In this document: positions 25,961 to 35,503 of the stretch, piece by piece | Numbering within the stretch: position 1 is the stretch's first letter | Layout: each line of letters starts with the position of its first letter | Assembly: GCF_020907275.1 (NCBI RefSeq) | Contig: NZ_JAJJWI010000011.1 | Span: forward strand, 1 to 64,000 | Length of the DNA: 64,000 bases | Direction of reading: 5' to 3' | Source: Pontibacter silvestris | Lineage (GTDB): Bacteria > Bacteroidota > Bacteroidia > Cytophagales > Hymenobacteraceae | The notes under the pieces: model-generated | Databases searched by the model: none | Told to the model about the DNA's origin: nothing | What the model saw: only the letters and a program-made list of their open reading frames with translations | Program-made: the position numbers and the translations under genes

Positions 25961-27634
25961 TTATTTTTTTACAGAAAAATCCAGTGATGGATGCTGTTCC
26001 TCGTGGTTTGTCAGATCCTGGTAAAACTTTGCAAAAGCTATCAGTTGTGCCTCTCCAAAAAGTTTACCCATAAAAGTTATGGTTGTCGGCATGCCATTTT
26101 TCTGAAATCCATTTGGCACAACCACACAAGGATGCCCGGTAAGATTTGTTACCACCAGGTTGTCGCTGGCAAACGAAGGGCTAATATATACATCTACATC
26201 TTTCAGCTTTTCCTGCATTTGCTGTACTAACAGTGATCTTACACGCTGCGCTTGCAGATATTCTACGGCAGGCACAAACCTTGCTGCTCTAAACGTGTTT
26301 GGCCAAGCATTTTTATGCTGCTGCACCAGCAGGGTGTCTCGTCCACTGCGGGTTAGCTCATCAAAAGCTGCCGCTCCTTCTACAGATATAGTTAAGGTTA
26401 AATCACGCACAGGCAGATCAGGCAGTTCAACAGGCACCATCTCTATACCTGCCTTTTGTAAGGCATCAAGTGTAGCCTGATCATTTTCTTTAAAACCATA
26501 ATCCCTTGCAAAATCGTTTTTCAGATAACCAACCCGTAATTTCTTTGGATTGATGTTCTGGTTGTAGTTAAATGGCGCATCGTACAGAGACAAGTCTTTG
26601 CCGTCAGGTCCATAAATGGCATTGAATACAATAGCACAATCCTCAGCAGAACGTGCAATCGGACCTATTTTATCCATAGACCAGCTCAACGCCATCGCAC
26701 CATAACGACTTACTCTACCAAATGTTGGCCTTAGCCCTGTTGTACCGCAAGCTGTAGACGGAGACACAATAGAGCCTAATGTTTCTGTACCAATAGCATA
26801 AGGCAACAAGCCTGCTGCTACTGCAGAAGCAGACCCTGCAGATGAACCGCTGGATCCCTTATTGATGTCCCAAGGGGAGCGCGTTTTACCACCGTACCAT
26901 ACATCGCCCATAGCCAAAGCACCAAGCGTTGTTTTAGCGACCAACACACCTCCGGCATCCTGCAAACGCTGCACTACTGTAGCATCCTCATCTATTACCT
27001 GATCTTTATAGGGCATAGCTCCCCAAGTAGTTTTGTACTTTCGGGTGGATAGCAGGTCTTTTACACCAAAGGGTATACCGTGCAGCATACCTTTATACTT
27101 CCCTGCTTTTATCTCCTTGTCTGCTTGCCGTGCCTGTTGCATCGCCAGCTCTTCTGTTAAGGTTGTCACACATTCCAACGTAGGAGCATATTCTTTCAGG
27201 CGGTTCAGGTAAAATGTTGTCAGCTCTTCTGATGAAATCTGTTTTGTACGAATAAGCTCCGCTAGTTGCGGAATGGAGTAAAATGCCAGTTCATCACGAT
27301 TCTTAGGCAATTTAACCTTTGCCGGACGTGCCACCTCAAAAGGAGTTCTTTCTTGCTCAAAACTATAACCTACCGGAATTGGATTGAACACTAATGCTGG
27401 CGCTACATTGTTTGGCAATGGTACTTTACGAATACGCTCATAGCCTTCTCTGACATCTTCCATTTCGGAAGTAGCAGAGTCTAACTGAGCATTAGTGAAG
27501 TTTATTCCTATTAGCTTCTGCGCCTCCTGCAGCACGGGCACTGTTATTTTATTATCGGCTATTTTAGAGATAAAGGCACCGGAGAGGAAGCAGGCCGCGC
27601 CAATTAAAGATATGTATGCTTTACTTTTTTTCAT
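25961..27634 (-). CDS. Secreted amidase (amidase signature family)
   Basis: A 557-aa amidase related to GatA but with an N-terminal signal or anchor segment (AYISLIGAACFLSGAFI). The Ser-cisSer-Lys triad is present: Lys in GIPFGVKDLLS, the cis-Ser in GSSGSSAGSASAVAAG, and the nucleophilic Ser in TLGSIVSPSTACG. It is unlikely to be the tRNA amidotransferase subunit because it is secreted and has no gatB/gatC partner. It probably hydrolyses an amide bond in the periplasm or outside, possibly in peptides. It follows the SusCD operon terminator. Confidence 0.9.
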   Translation of the reverse strand: MKKSKAYISLIGAACFLSGAFISKIADNKITVPVLQEAQKLIGINFTNAQLDSATSEMEDVREGYERIRKVPLPNNVAPALVFNPIPVGYSFEQERTPFEVARPAKVKLPKNRDELAFYSIPQLAELIRTKQISSEELTTFYLNRLKEYAPTLECVTTLTEELAMQQARQADKEIKAGKYKGMLHGIPFGVKDLLSTRKYKTTWGAMPYKDQVIDEDATVVQRLQDAGGVLVAKTTLGALAMGDVWYGGKTRSPWDINKGSSGSSAGSASAVAAGLLPYAIGTETLGSIVSPSTACGTTGLRPTFGRVSRYGAMALSWSMDKIGPIARSAEDCAIVFNAIYGPDGKDLSLYDAPFNYNQNINPKKLRVGYLKNDFARDYGFKENDQATLDALQKAGIEMVPVELPDLPVRDLTLTISVEGAAAFDELTRSGRDTLLVQQHKNAWPNTFRAARFVPAVEYLQAQRVRSLLVQQMQEKLKDVDVYISPSFASDNLVVTNLTGHPCVVVPNGFQKNGMPTTITFMGKLFGEAQLIAFAKFYQDLTNHEEQHPSLDFSVKK

Positions 27635-27786
27635 CTGAAATATAAGGTTATAACAATATTAAAAACATAAGCAATGCATCTAATTAAAAGTACAAACTTT
27701 CCAAAATCTTCTACACTACAAGAGCAATTTTGTTTAATAATGGTCACCTTCTTTTGATGCTACTTTTGTGACTTTTACATAATAGA

Positions 27787-27821
27787 AAAAGTCCTTGCCG
27801 GAAGGACCGGCAAGGACTTTT
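27787..27821 (-). terminator. Terminator of the SusCD operon
   Basis: A perfect 15-bp G+C-rich stem (AAAAGTCCTTGCCGG, 27787-27801, against 27807-27821) with a 5-base loop, followed on the minus strand by TTTTCTATT. It lies 30 bases past the last gene of the operon. Confidence 0.9.
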
Positions 27822-27851
27822 AATAGTAATAACGTTAATAGACTTTAAACA

Positions 27852-28391
27852 TTATTCTGTCAATCTTACTCTTACTTGTACAGGAATAATTGTTTGATCA
27901 TTATCTAAAGTAATCAAAAACATAAAAGCAATCTCGCCACCGTCTTTAACTAATTTATTATCATCAGTTTTAGCAGCTTCTTCTGTTTTAGATTTAAACT
28001 CCTCTAATGTAGTTGTAAATGTTGCAGTAGTACTATTTACTGGAATAGGAGTAGCATTATTATAACTAACAACTGCAACTTTACCAGTTTTATCAGCTAC
28101 ATCAGCACTTGTAACAGTACCAGCATTGATGCTTGTAGAGCCAGCCACAATTTTGGTGATTTCTTTGATAGTTCTTCCACTATTTTCTGGAATAGCAAGT
28201 GTAAATTCTATATTTCCTCCACCAGAAATAGAATGGGTTATATATGGATTAAAACCATAAGTCGTCGTTCCAGGAAATGTCACTGGAATTTCAGGTCTGT
28301 TATCACTATAAAACTCAGTATATTCATCCTTTTCACAAGATGTAAGAGCTACAGTAAATAAAAGACTAAATAATAATATGATATTTTTCAT
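27852..28391 (-). CDS. SusCD-associated lipoprotein
   Basis: A 179-aa protein with a lipoprotein signal (LFTVALTSC, Cys19). The mature protein is mostly beta-strand-like, acidic and Thr/Val-rich, with no named domain that I recognise. It is the third gene of the SusC-SusD operon, 24 bases after SusD. In such loci, third-position lipoproteins usually sit on the cell surface and help to bind the substrate before SusD. That role is inferred from position only. Confidence 0.75.
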   Translation of the reverse strand: MKNIILLFSLLFTVALTSCEKDEYTEFYSDNRPEIPVTFPGTTTYGFNPYITHSISGGGNIEFTLAIPENSGRTIKEITKIVAGSTSINAGTVTSADVADKTGKVAVVSYNNATPIPVNSTTATFTTTLEEFKSKTEEAAKTDDNKLVKDGGEIAFMFLITLDNDQTIIPVQVRVRLTE

Positions 28392-28415
28392 TTCTTTTAA
28401 TTATAAGATTATAAC

Positions 28416-29885
28416 TTAATCAACATCCCACCAGACAGGAACATTGGGATATATGTTGTTAGGAAAGTTAGGATTTCTAGCAACTTCCTGATTAATATAT
28501 TGTGCACGAACTGGTCTCGTTCCATCAATTCCAACTGCATTTTGATGAGGAGCTAAGGTGGGATACCCTGTCCTTCTCCAGTCATTCCATTGCTCTAATC
28601 CATTTCCGTACATAGAGATATATTTCTGAGTTATAATCTGCTGTATTTTATTTTCATCAGACCCAGTCAATGTAACTACATTAGGATTATTCGTGAAGTA
28701 AATATCTATATCGGCATCAGCAATCCCAGCTGATTTCATAGAAGCACGAATCCCCTCTGCATATAAAGTTTGTGGATCGCCTGTAGTTCCTAAACGCACA
28801 GCTGCTTCTGCTAACATAAAGGCACGCTGCCAGTTTGTAATCAAACGTACCGGACCAACACCATTTTCACCTGTTACATAAGTACTAAACATTGATCTAT
28901 CGGCTGCTTTAGGAGCAGTACCTGCGAACCCATTATCAATGGTAACATACTCACCTGTAGGCTTTGTCACGAATTGTGGTAAACGAGGATCATTCAGGCT
29001 TTGTAACAAAGAGACAAAACGGGTACTAATTAACTGATCTGTTGAGAATGATGAGTTATAAGTATAAGTATAAATTGGGCTTTGACTACCAACTTGACCA
29101 CCAAACTTAACAGATAAATTTTGGTCATTGTTCACAATATAGCTTCCTCCTTGCACTACTTCCTCTATAACACTTCTGGCAACCTCTGGCTCCACAACAC
29201 TTATCTGAGTAGCTAGTTTTAATAGCAAAGTGTTACCAGCTCTCTTCCAATCCGAAATGTCACCACCATAAACTAAATCATCATTACCTGGGTTGACAGC
29301 ACTAGCTCTATCTAAATCTGCAAGGCCTTCTCTAACTAAGTCGAATAAGCTTTGAATACCTTTTTCGCTATTGCCCAAATAGATATCTCTTTGCTCATCT
29401 AAACGTGGTTGAGTATTCTCATCACCTTGCAACGCCTCTGAATATGGTACATCACCCCACACATCTGTTGCAAGAGTAAAGGTATAAGCTTTCATGATTT
29501 TAGCGATACCAACGTATGAGTACGCATTAATTTCCTCCGCTACAGAAATTAATTGATCATAATTTACCAATGCGCCGCCATAAATCTCAAATCTCCACTG
29601 ATTTCCAAAATCAGCTCCATCAGTATTGTACCTATCCCATGATGCAGGGCTACCTGCAGCTCCAGCTGTTACGCTCATGATTACACTTGCAAACCTATTA
29701 AGATCATTTGCGTTGGCAAATGCTGACCCTGCTAATCCTGTCGGTAATAGAGTAGAAGGAGGAACTTCAGTTGGGTTATTTGGAGTTGCATTGATATCTA
29801 AATAATCAGAGCAAGATGTTAATGCTGTTGAAAGAGCAATAGTTACCCCAAAAACAATATTCTTCTTTATTTTTGAAAATTTCAT
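28416..29885 (-). CDS. SusD/RagB family nutrient-binding lipoprotein
   Basis: A 489-aa surface lipoprotein with a lipobox STALTSC (Cys25) and the start SDYLDINATPNNPTEVP, typical of the SusD-like 2 subgroup. TPR-like helices follow (YVGIAKIMKAYTFTLATDVWGDVPYSEAL; GIQSLFDLVREGLADLD). It closes over the SusC barrel as a lid and binds the imported nutrient. The C-terminal half contains the usual QKYISMYGNGLEQWNDWRRT segment. It lies 11 bases after the SusC stop codon. The imported nutrient is not shown by the sequence. Confidence 0.95.
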   Translation of the reverse strand: MKFSKIKKNIVFGVTIALSTALTSCSDYLDINATPNNPTEVPPSTLLPTGLAGSAFANANDLNRFASVIMSVTAGAAGSPASWDRYNTDGADFGNQWRFEIYGGALVNYDQLISVAEEINAYSYVGIAKIMKAYTFTLATDVWGDVPYSEALQGDENTQPRLDEQRDIYLGNSEKGIQSLFDLVREGLADLDRASAVNPGNDDLVYGGDISDWKRAGNTLLLKLATQISVVEPEVARSVIEEVVQGGSYIVNNDQNLSVKFGGQVGSQSPIYTYTYNSSFSTDQLISTRFVSLLQSLNDPRLPQFVTKPTGEYVTIDNGFAGTAPKAADRSMFSTYVTGENGVGPVRLITNWQRAFMLAEAAVRLGTTGDPQTLYAEGIRASMKSAGIADADIDIYFTNNPNVVTLTGSDENKIQQIITQKYISMYGNGLEQWNDWRRTGYPTLAPHQNAVGIDGTRPVRAQYINQEVARNPNFPNNIYPNVPVWWDVD

Positions 29886-29896
29886 ATTTAGCTTAA

Positions 29897-32800
29897 TTAA
29901 AAAGTCACACGAAGGTTGACACCATAATTCTTAGTAGCTGGCACACCATTTAGGTCTAAACCTTGGATATTACCGGCTCCTTGCGTATTGATTTCAGGAT
30001 CGCCAGGAAAGCCTGGAGCATATAAGAACAAGTTTCTTCCGCTTACACTAACAGTAACACCACCGAAAGGAGTTCTATTAAGCATAGCTTTTGGTAAAGA
30101 ATATGCCAAAGAAACCTCTCTTAATCTATAAGCAGTTGCATCAAATACTGCAGCCTCAGAAGCTAAGCCTCCTAAACCTGACCAATAAGTTTGAGCTGAA
30201 ACCTGAATATTATTAGGTCTGTATGTTCCATCTCCGTTTGCAATCACTCCTGGTAAAATGCGTGGTTGATCACGATCTACGCCTGTCATTTCAACCTGCC
30301 CGCCAGAACGCATATCCACTTGAGAGAAAGAATAAAGCTGGCCACCCTTGTTGATGTCAAACAGAGCAGATAAAGCAAGTCCTTTATAATTAAATGTATT
30401 AGTAATACCAGCAATCCAATCTTTTTGTGGATTAGCAATTACTTCTCCTGCAACTCCTGGCATAAATCCACCTGTACTTGGATTAATTAACAATTCTCCT
30501 GCTTCATTTCTGGCATTTGCTGTACCAATAATTACACCATAAGGCTGGCCCACCGCTATTGATGGAGCAATTCCAATAAATGAATTACCGGTAATAGTAG
30601 AGTTTTCTACATCAGGTGCAATTTCTATAACTTTGTTACGGATTCGGGTAAAGTTTACGAGTACATCCCATGTAAAGTCACCTGTTTTAATAGGAGTACC
30701 AGACAATTGAAGCTCAATACCTTTATTCTGCATCTCTCCAACGTTTGTTGTTCTAGTGTCATATCCAGAAGAGTTAGATACTGCTACGTTGAAAATTTGA
30801 TTGGTGCTTTTTGTATTAAAGTATGTAAAGTCAATTCCTAGACGGTTGTTAAAAAAGCCAAGGTTTACGCCTCCCTCATAAGAAGTAACAAACTCAGGCT
30901 TAAGATTCATTGAACCTATACGACTACCAATTTGGAAACCTGGAATACTTGTTCCACCGACAGATAGAGGAAAACTGATACTGGCTACGTTATTACCAAA
31001 CCCGGCAGTTGTGAAAACTGATTGTAACAAGTATGGATCTGCATCACGACCTACTCGTGCAATGTTACCTCTTACTTTTGCATATGAAAGAATGTCAGAC
31101 TGGAAGTTAAATGCTTCTGTAGGAACAAAACTTAATGCAACAGAAGGATAAAAATAAGCATTTTCGTTCGCAGGCAACGTTGAAGATTGATCAACACGGC
31201 CAGAAAGTTCTAGGAACAAATACGATTTATAATCTAAAGAAAGTTGGCCATAATGCCCAACTAAACGTCTTTGCGTATTCGACTCGTAAGAACCAGTGAA
31301 TACGGATCCGTTACTAACGTTATCAAAGCCAGGAATAGTTAATGCTTCTGCTACAACTCCTGATTGTCTTGAAGTCCGCTGATTTATGTTCTGACCTAAT
31401 AATAAACTAGCATTCAGGCCCTCTGTAAAGATATCATTTTTATTAGCACGAATAAGTAAATCTCCATTTAGTTCAGATCTGAAGCGCATATCCTGATCTA
31501 TTTGACCTTGAGGAGCTCTTGCAGCGCCAATTCTCAATACTTGTCTTCTATTGTCTGTGTAAGTATCAGCTGTTACACGATAGCTTACATTCAACCAGTC
31601 AGTAATATCATAACCTATTGATAGGTTACCGAAAACACGGTCTACATTACTCTCGAAAAACTCGTTTTCCAAGCTCCAAAGCGGATGGTTCTGACCTGGT
31701 AGGAAGTAAATACTATTACCAGATTCATCTTTGTACGGCATCCCCATTAAATCATAGCTTCTAGGAATACGGGTAATTTGACCAAAGGCACTACCACCGT
31801 TACCCATAGTAGTATTGCGCTGAGAGGTTTTCACATACGTAATTGTACCTCCAAGTTTTATACCATTTTTCAGCTTAGAGTTACCACCTACCTGAACATT
31901 GTGACGGTTAAAATCACTTTCACGCACTATACCATCTTGTAGGGTACTTGAAATAGCTGCAGCAAAATTATTATCCTGATCTCCTCCTGCAATGTTCAAT
32001 GAATTCTGCAAGATTCTTCCTGTTTGATAGAAATCTTTTATGTTATCAGGATAAGCTTGATAAGGAACAGTTTCTCCCCAGGATGTGGTAACAGTTTCAT
32101 ATCCTTCTGTACCAAATCTTGGCCCCCAGGAAGAAGTAGTGTTATTAACATAGTTATTTTGAGTTCCTTGTCCATACTCATTCTGGAACTCGGGCAAGTA
32201 AGCAGCTTTCTGCCAGTTAACAGAAGAGTTAAAAGTAACTTCTGTTTTACCTTTCAGTCCTTTGCCGCTCTTAGTAGTAATCACAATCACACCAGCTGAT
32301 GCTCTAGATCCGTACAATACTGATGCTGCCGGGCCTTTCAATACGTTAATGGATTCAATACTTTCAGGGTTGATATCTGAAATACGACCTGATGGTTGAG
32401 AACCAAAAAGAGTATTTTGTGAGTTATCAACATCATTACTAAAAATGATACCATCTACCACAATCAGTGGCTGGTTACTACCATTGAAAGAAGTAATACC
32501 ACGAATGTTGATATTTGTTGATGCACCAGGAGCGCCAGAAGAACTTGTTATGTTAACACCTGACACTTTACCTTGTAGAGCATTTAGCACATTAGGTTCT
32601 GAACGCTGAGAAACAGCTTCACCTTGAACGCTCTGAGTAGAGTAACCCAACGAACGAACATCTCTTTCAATACCCTGAGCAGTTACTACAACTTCACTTA
32701 GCTGCTTTGAGTCAATTCCTAAGGCCACATTTACTGTACTAGCATTCCCTATAGAGCGCTCAACAGTTGCATAACCAATAAAACGAAAAACTAAAGTGTT

Positions 32801-33007
32801 CCCGTTACTTGGAACATTAATAGCGTAAGTTCCATCGGTACTAGTAGCAGTACCAACTGAGGTTCCTTTTACTAAGACAGATACTCCAGGTAATCCCTGG
32901 CCAGTTTCTTGATCAGTTACCCTTCCGGTAACTGTTTTACTTTGCGCCCAAGTTTGTACGACAAGCGCGAGCACAAAGATGAAACTGAGTAGTAAACTCT
33001 TCTTCAT
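29897..33007 (-). CDS. SusC/RagA family TonB-dependent outer-membrane transporter
   Basis: A 1036-aa outer-membrane importer powered by TonB. I start at ATG 33005-33007 (MKKSLLLSFIFVLALVVQTWAQ), which gives a normal signal peptide; the longer frame adds 21 unlikely residues. After it come a carboxypeptidase-like Ig domain (VTGRVTDQETGQGLPGVSV), the plug with the SusC signature (SEVVVTAQGIERDVRSLGYS, INVLKGPAASVLYGSRASAG) and a C-terminal 22-strand barrel ending in Phe (NYGVNLRVTF). It leads a three-gene operon with SusD and a lipoprotein, under a clear promoter at 33058-33088. The region looks more A+T-rich than its flanks. Confidence 0.95.
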   Translation of the reverse strand: MKKSLLLSFIFVLALVVQTWAQSKTVTGRVTDQETGQGLPGVSVLVKGTSVGTATSTDGTYAINVPSNGNTLVFRFIGYATVERSIGNASTVNVALGIDSKQLSEVVVTAQGIERDVRSLGYSTQSVQGEAVSQRSEPNVLNALQGKVSGVNITSSSGAPGASTNINIRGITSFNGSNQPLIVVDGIIFSNDVDNSQNTLFGSQPSGRISDINPESIESINVLKGPAASVLYGSRASAGVIVITTKSGKGLKGKTEVTFNSSVNWQKAAYLPEFQNEYGQGTQNNYVNNTTSSWGPRFGTEGYETVTTSWGETVPYQAYPDNIKDFYQTGRILQNSLNIAGGDQDNNFAAAISSTLQDGIVRESDFNRHNVQVGGNSKLKNGIKLGGTITYVKTSQRNTTMGNGGSAFGQITRIPRSYDLMGMPYKDESGNSIYFLPGQNHPLWSLENEFFESNVDRVFGNLSIGYDITDWLNVSYRVTADTYTDNRRQVLRIGAARAPQGQIDQDMRFRSELNGDLLIRANKNDIFTEGLNASLLLGQNINQRTSRQSGVVAEALTIPGFDNVSNGSVFTGSYESNTQRRLVGHYGQLSLDYKSYLFLELSGRVDQSSTLPANENAYFYPSVALSFVPTEAFNFQSDILSYAKVRGNIARVGRDADPYLLQSVFTTAGFGNNVASISFPLSVGGTSIPGFQIGSRIGSMNLKPEFVTSYEGGVNLGFFNNRLGIDFTYFNTKSTNQIFNVAVSNSSGYDTRTTNVGEMQNKGIELQLSGTPIKTGDFTWDVLVNFTRIRNKVIEIAPDVENSTITGNSFIGIAPSIAVGQPYGVIIGTANARNEAGELLINPSTGGFMPGVAGEVIANPQKDWIAGITNTFNYKGLALSALFDINKGGQLYSFSQVDMRSGGQVEMTGVDRDQPRILPGVIANGDGTYRPNNIQVSAQTYWSGLGGLASEAAVFDATAYRLREVSLAYSLPKAMLNRTPFGGVTVSVSGRNLFLYAPGFPGDPEINTQGAGNIQGLDLNGVPATKNYGVNLRVTF

Positions 33008-33057
33008 ATACGACTTTGTTTTGGTTGAATTGTGTAAATTTAGATTAGTTGAATTCT

Positions 33058-33088
33058 CAAATATAGGCACAATAACACAAATGCAAAA
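33058..33088 (-). promoter_or_regulatory. Promoter of the SusCD operon
   Basis: On the minus strand TTTTG (33084-33088), an 18-base spacer and an exact TATATTTG (33058-33065) match the Bacteroidota consensus. Transcription would start about 33050, giving a leader of about 45 bases before the SusC ATG. This supports the chosen downstream start codon. Confidence 0.7.
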
Positions 33089-33200
33089 TAAACTAAACTA
33101 AAAGTTAGTAAAATTTCATCCAATTCATGTTTTATATGGAAACCCATACCAAGAAAGACCCGTATGTTTCTTTTTTTTAATAAAAATTTACTTTTACCCC

Positions 33201-33334
33201 TGCATTTAAAGGCAGTCATATCAAAATCTACAACAATAATGTTTAAACACTTTACAAGTGACTTTAAATGTACCTGCTATTTTAATCCTATTTTTATTAC
33301 TTTAAAACAAGGCTGTTCCATTGCATTTAAAGGC
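33201..33334 (+). repeat. Pair of direct repeats TGCATTTAAAGGC
   Basis: The 13-base word TGCATTTAAAGGC occurs at 33201-33213 and again at 33322-33334, 121 bases apart (start to start). The first copy extends to TGCATTTAAAGGCA, nearly palindromic about TTTAAA, the shape of a dimeric regulator site. They are about 135-275 bases upstream of the SusC -7 box. Confidence 0.5.
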
Positions 33335-33523
33335 GCAAATATGTGATGAGAATAAAAGCAATGGCTACTTTATAGGCAAGATTGCGCAAGCATGATATCA
33401 AACTACTTCTTCTATAAACTGCTTCTTATACCAACTTTACATGAAGTTCATTTATGTTTCCTTCACAATTTTGCCAGTAGACCTTTATCAATAACTGATT
33501 ATAGCATTATTAGATAAGCAGTT

Positions 33524-33568
33524 ATTAACTTACAACTTATGTTATATAACAAACAGTTGTAAGTTAAT
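33524..33568. repeat. 14-bp dyad with nested palindrome
   Basis: ATTAACTTACAACT (33524-33537) is perfectly repeated in inverse at 33555-33568. The 17-base loop contains another perfect palindrome, TGTTATATAACA (33540-33551). It lies about 120 bases past the MOSC stop and has no T-run on the minus strand, so it fits a protein-binding site at least as well as a terminator. Confidence 0.55.
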
Positions 33569-33685
33569 TAAGCAATACAATAGAATTAAGCTTCATTGTC
33601 AGCTTATGAAACATCCATATTGCCTAGCAGTTGTAACTGTGCTTTCTCTTATTACAAAATCATCATACAGATACTGTTACTAAAC

Positions 33686-34498
33686 TTATTTCCAGCTTTG
33701 CACTGCCAGTTTATCTCCAACCTTAACAACACCAGCACCAGCATGCACCAGGTTTTGCCCGAACATCACTTTGTTATTTACCCGACGGTAAGAGGACAAT
33801 GTTTTTAAAGGTTCGGCAGCCTTCTCTCCTGTATTCTGGTTGATGGTAGTAACTACGCAACGGGCACAAGGTTTTGCCACTCTGAAAGCAATTGCACTAA
33901 TGGTAAAATCAACAAAGGTATCTTCGGTGAAAGCCGTACCTCCACGAAAAACAAAATTAGGCCGGAACCTATTCATAGGCACAGGTTCTTTTAAACGGCT
34001 GTTCAAGTCTTCTAAGGAAGCCTGTCCAATCATGAGAAACGGATAGCCATCAGCAAAGCTTACAATCTCGCCTTGCTGTGCGTACTTTTGATCAACGAGG
34101 CGCTGTGTAGTAGTGGGCATGAGCACTAATCTTGCGGGCATTTGCAATGCATCAGAAAACCACTTACTGATCTCATTGCTTACTTCCAATGCCGTACATA
34201 CATCGTCCCATATTGTAACAGCCACCTCTTTATCAGTATGTTCGTTACAAGGAACAAAAATTGGTTCGAGCAGACCTTGCTTGTGTGTAACAGATAAGCC
34301 ATCCTCCTGCAAAGTCACCTGCAGGAGCGCCATCTGGGAGTGCTGCCGCTGTGTCAGGAAGTTGCCCTCTTTGTCTACTAGCATCCAGCGCCGGTCATAG
34401 CGCAAGCCTCTTTCTTCCACCTCTGCCTGTTGCACACTAATTCCGCCTAAGGATTTGATGGGATAAATAAATATTTCTGACAAGTATAGATCTTCCAT
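33686..34498 (-). CDS. MOSC domain protein (YcbX/mARC-like)
   Basis: A 270-aa protein with the MOSC N-terminal beta-barrel domain (YPIKSLGGISVQQAEVEERG, YDRRWMLVDKEG) and the C-terminal MOSC domain. The conserved molybdenum-cofactor Cys is in AKPCARCVVTTI (about residue 215), preceded by MNRFRPNFVF. Relatives (YcbX, mammalian mARC) reduce N-hydroxylated compounds using molybdenum cofactor. The usual C-terminal ferredoxin domain of YcbX is absent, so it would need a separate electron donor. It is a single gene, transcribed away from the TraB/GumN gene. Confidence 0.9.
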   Translation of the reverse strand: MEDLYLSEIFIYPIKSLGGISVQQAEVEERGLRYDRRWMLVDKEGNFLTQRQHSQMALLQVTLQEDGLSVTHKQGLLEPIFVPCNEHTDKEVAVTIWDDVCTALEVSNEISKWFSDALQMPARLVLMPTTTQRLVDQKYAQQGEIVSFADGYPFLMIGQASLEDLNSRLKEPVPMNRFRPNFVFRGGTAFTEDTFVDFTISAIAFRVAKPCARCVVTTINQNTGEKAAEPLKTLSSYRRVNNKVMFGQNLVHAGAGVVKVGDKLAVQSWK

Positions 34499-34606
34499 AA
34501 TACAGCATGTGTTTACTAAGCCCCAATGAACTTAGTGTTGCAGGCCGCAAATTTATAGTTAAATTGCATAGTTACAAGAACTTAAGCATAATCCTTTAAA
34601 AAGCAA

Positions 34607-35503
34607 ATGCAAAGATTTCACACACTGTACCTGAAGTCACTCCTTCTGTTGCTGTTTTTGCTAACCAGTTTTGCCACAATCAAAGCCGGAGCAAATAATA
34701 ACGAAAAAGCATTGTTATGGGAGATTTCGGGTAAAGGATTAAAACAGCCATCCTACATATTCGGCACCATACATGCCATTTGTCAGGATGAATTCACAAT
34801 GCCCGAAGCTGTAAAAGCACGACTACAGCAAACAGAGCAGCTTTCTTTAGAAGTAGACATGGATGCGCCCAGTTTCATGACAGAGATGCAGCAAAGCCTG
34901 ATCTTACAAAACGGCGGCAGTTTAAAAAGCTTTTTTACAGAAGAAGAGTATAAAACTCTGTCAGAATACTTTGCCAGTAACTTAGGCATCCCATTGCAGC
35001 AGGTAGATATGCTGAAGCCACTGACATTGTACTCCATGTTGTTATCGCAGCTAACAGATTGCCAGACGGTGATGCTGGAGCAGCAATTAATGGAAATGGC
35101 ACATGCTCAGGGTAAAGAAATAATTGGAGTTGAAACAGTAAAAGAACAGATAGCCGCTATGGAACAAATACCAGTGCAGATACAGGTAAACATGCTCATG
35201 GAAACTGTTCGGGAAATGGATAAAGCCAAAGCAGACTATCGGGAAATGGTAGCGCTCTATCTAAATAAGGATGTGCAGGGCTTGTTTGAGGTTTCCAGGA
35301 AAGACTTTACAGCAGAAGAGTATAAAGCGTATGAAGAAGCTTTCCTGACAAGCCGAAACAAGCGCTGGATACCTGTTATAGAACGAGAAGTAAAGAGCAG
35401 GCCCACCTTTTTTGCAGTTGGTACCGGCCATTTAGCTGGTCAAAACGGATTGCTAGAATTATTGCGCAAGCAAGGTTATACAATAAAACCGGTATTGGAG
35501 TAA
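34607..35503 (+). CDS. TraB/GumN family protein
   Basis: A 298-aa exported protein: a signal peptide (SLLLLLFLLTSFATIKAGA) and then the TraB/GumN domain. It has the family's first motif SYIFGTIHAI (GxxH, about residue 51) and the second GTGHL near the C-terminus (FFAVGTGHLAGQNGLLELL). Those histidines are thought to bind metal, and some relatives act as peptidases; the reaction here is not known. The gene stands alone. Confidence 0.88.
   Translation: MQRFHTLYLKSLLLLLFLLTSFATIKAGANNNEKALLWEISGKGLKQPSYIFGTIHAICQDEFTMPEAVKARLQQTEQLSLEVDMDAPSFMTEMQQSLILQNGGSLKSFFTEEEYKTLSEYFASNLGIPLQQVDMLKPLTLYSMLLSQLTDCQTVMLEQQLMEMAHAQGKEIIGVETVKEQIAAMEQIPVQIQVNMLMETVREMDKAKADYREMVALYLNKDVQGLFEVSRKDFTAEEYKAYEEAFLTSRNKRWIPVIEREVKSRPTFFAVGTGHLAGQNGLLELLRKQGYTIKPVLE

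Larger units (their letters stand above)
33089..33685. other. Regulatory-type intergenic region upstream of SusC
   Basis: Almost 600 A+T-rich bases with no convincing gene. They contain a duplicated 13-base word (33201-33213 and 33322-33334) and a 14-bp dyad with an inner palindrome (33524-33568). The short frames here look like chance. The region probably controls the SusCD operon and ends the MOSC gene. Confidence 0.55.

Noticed and set aside
33164..33346. 60-codon plus-strand frame in the SusC upstream region
   Set aside because: Phe/Lys/Thr-rich sequence from A+T-rich DNA with no motif; it also contains both copies of the repeated word.
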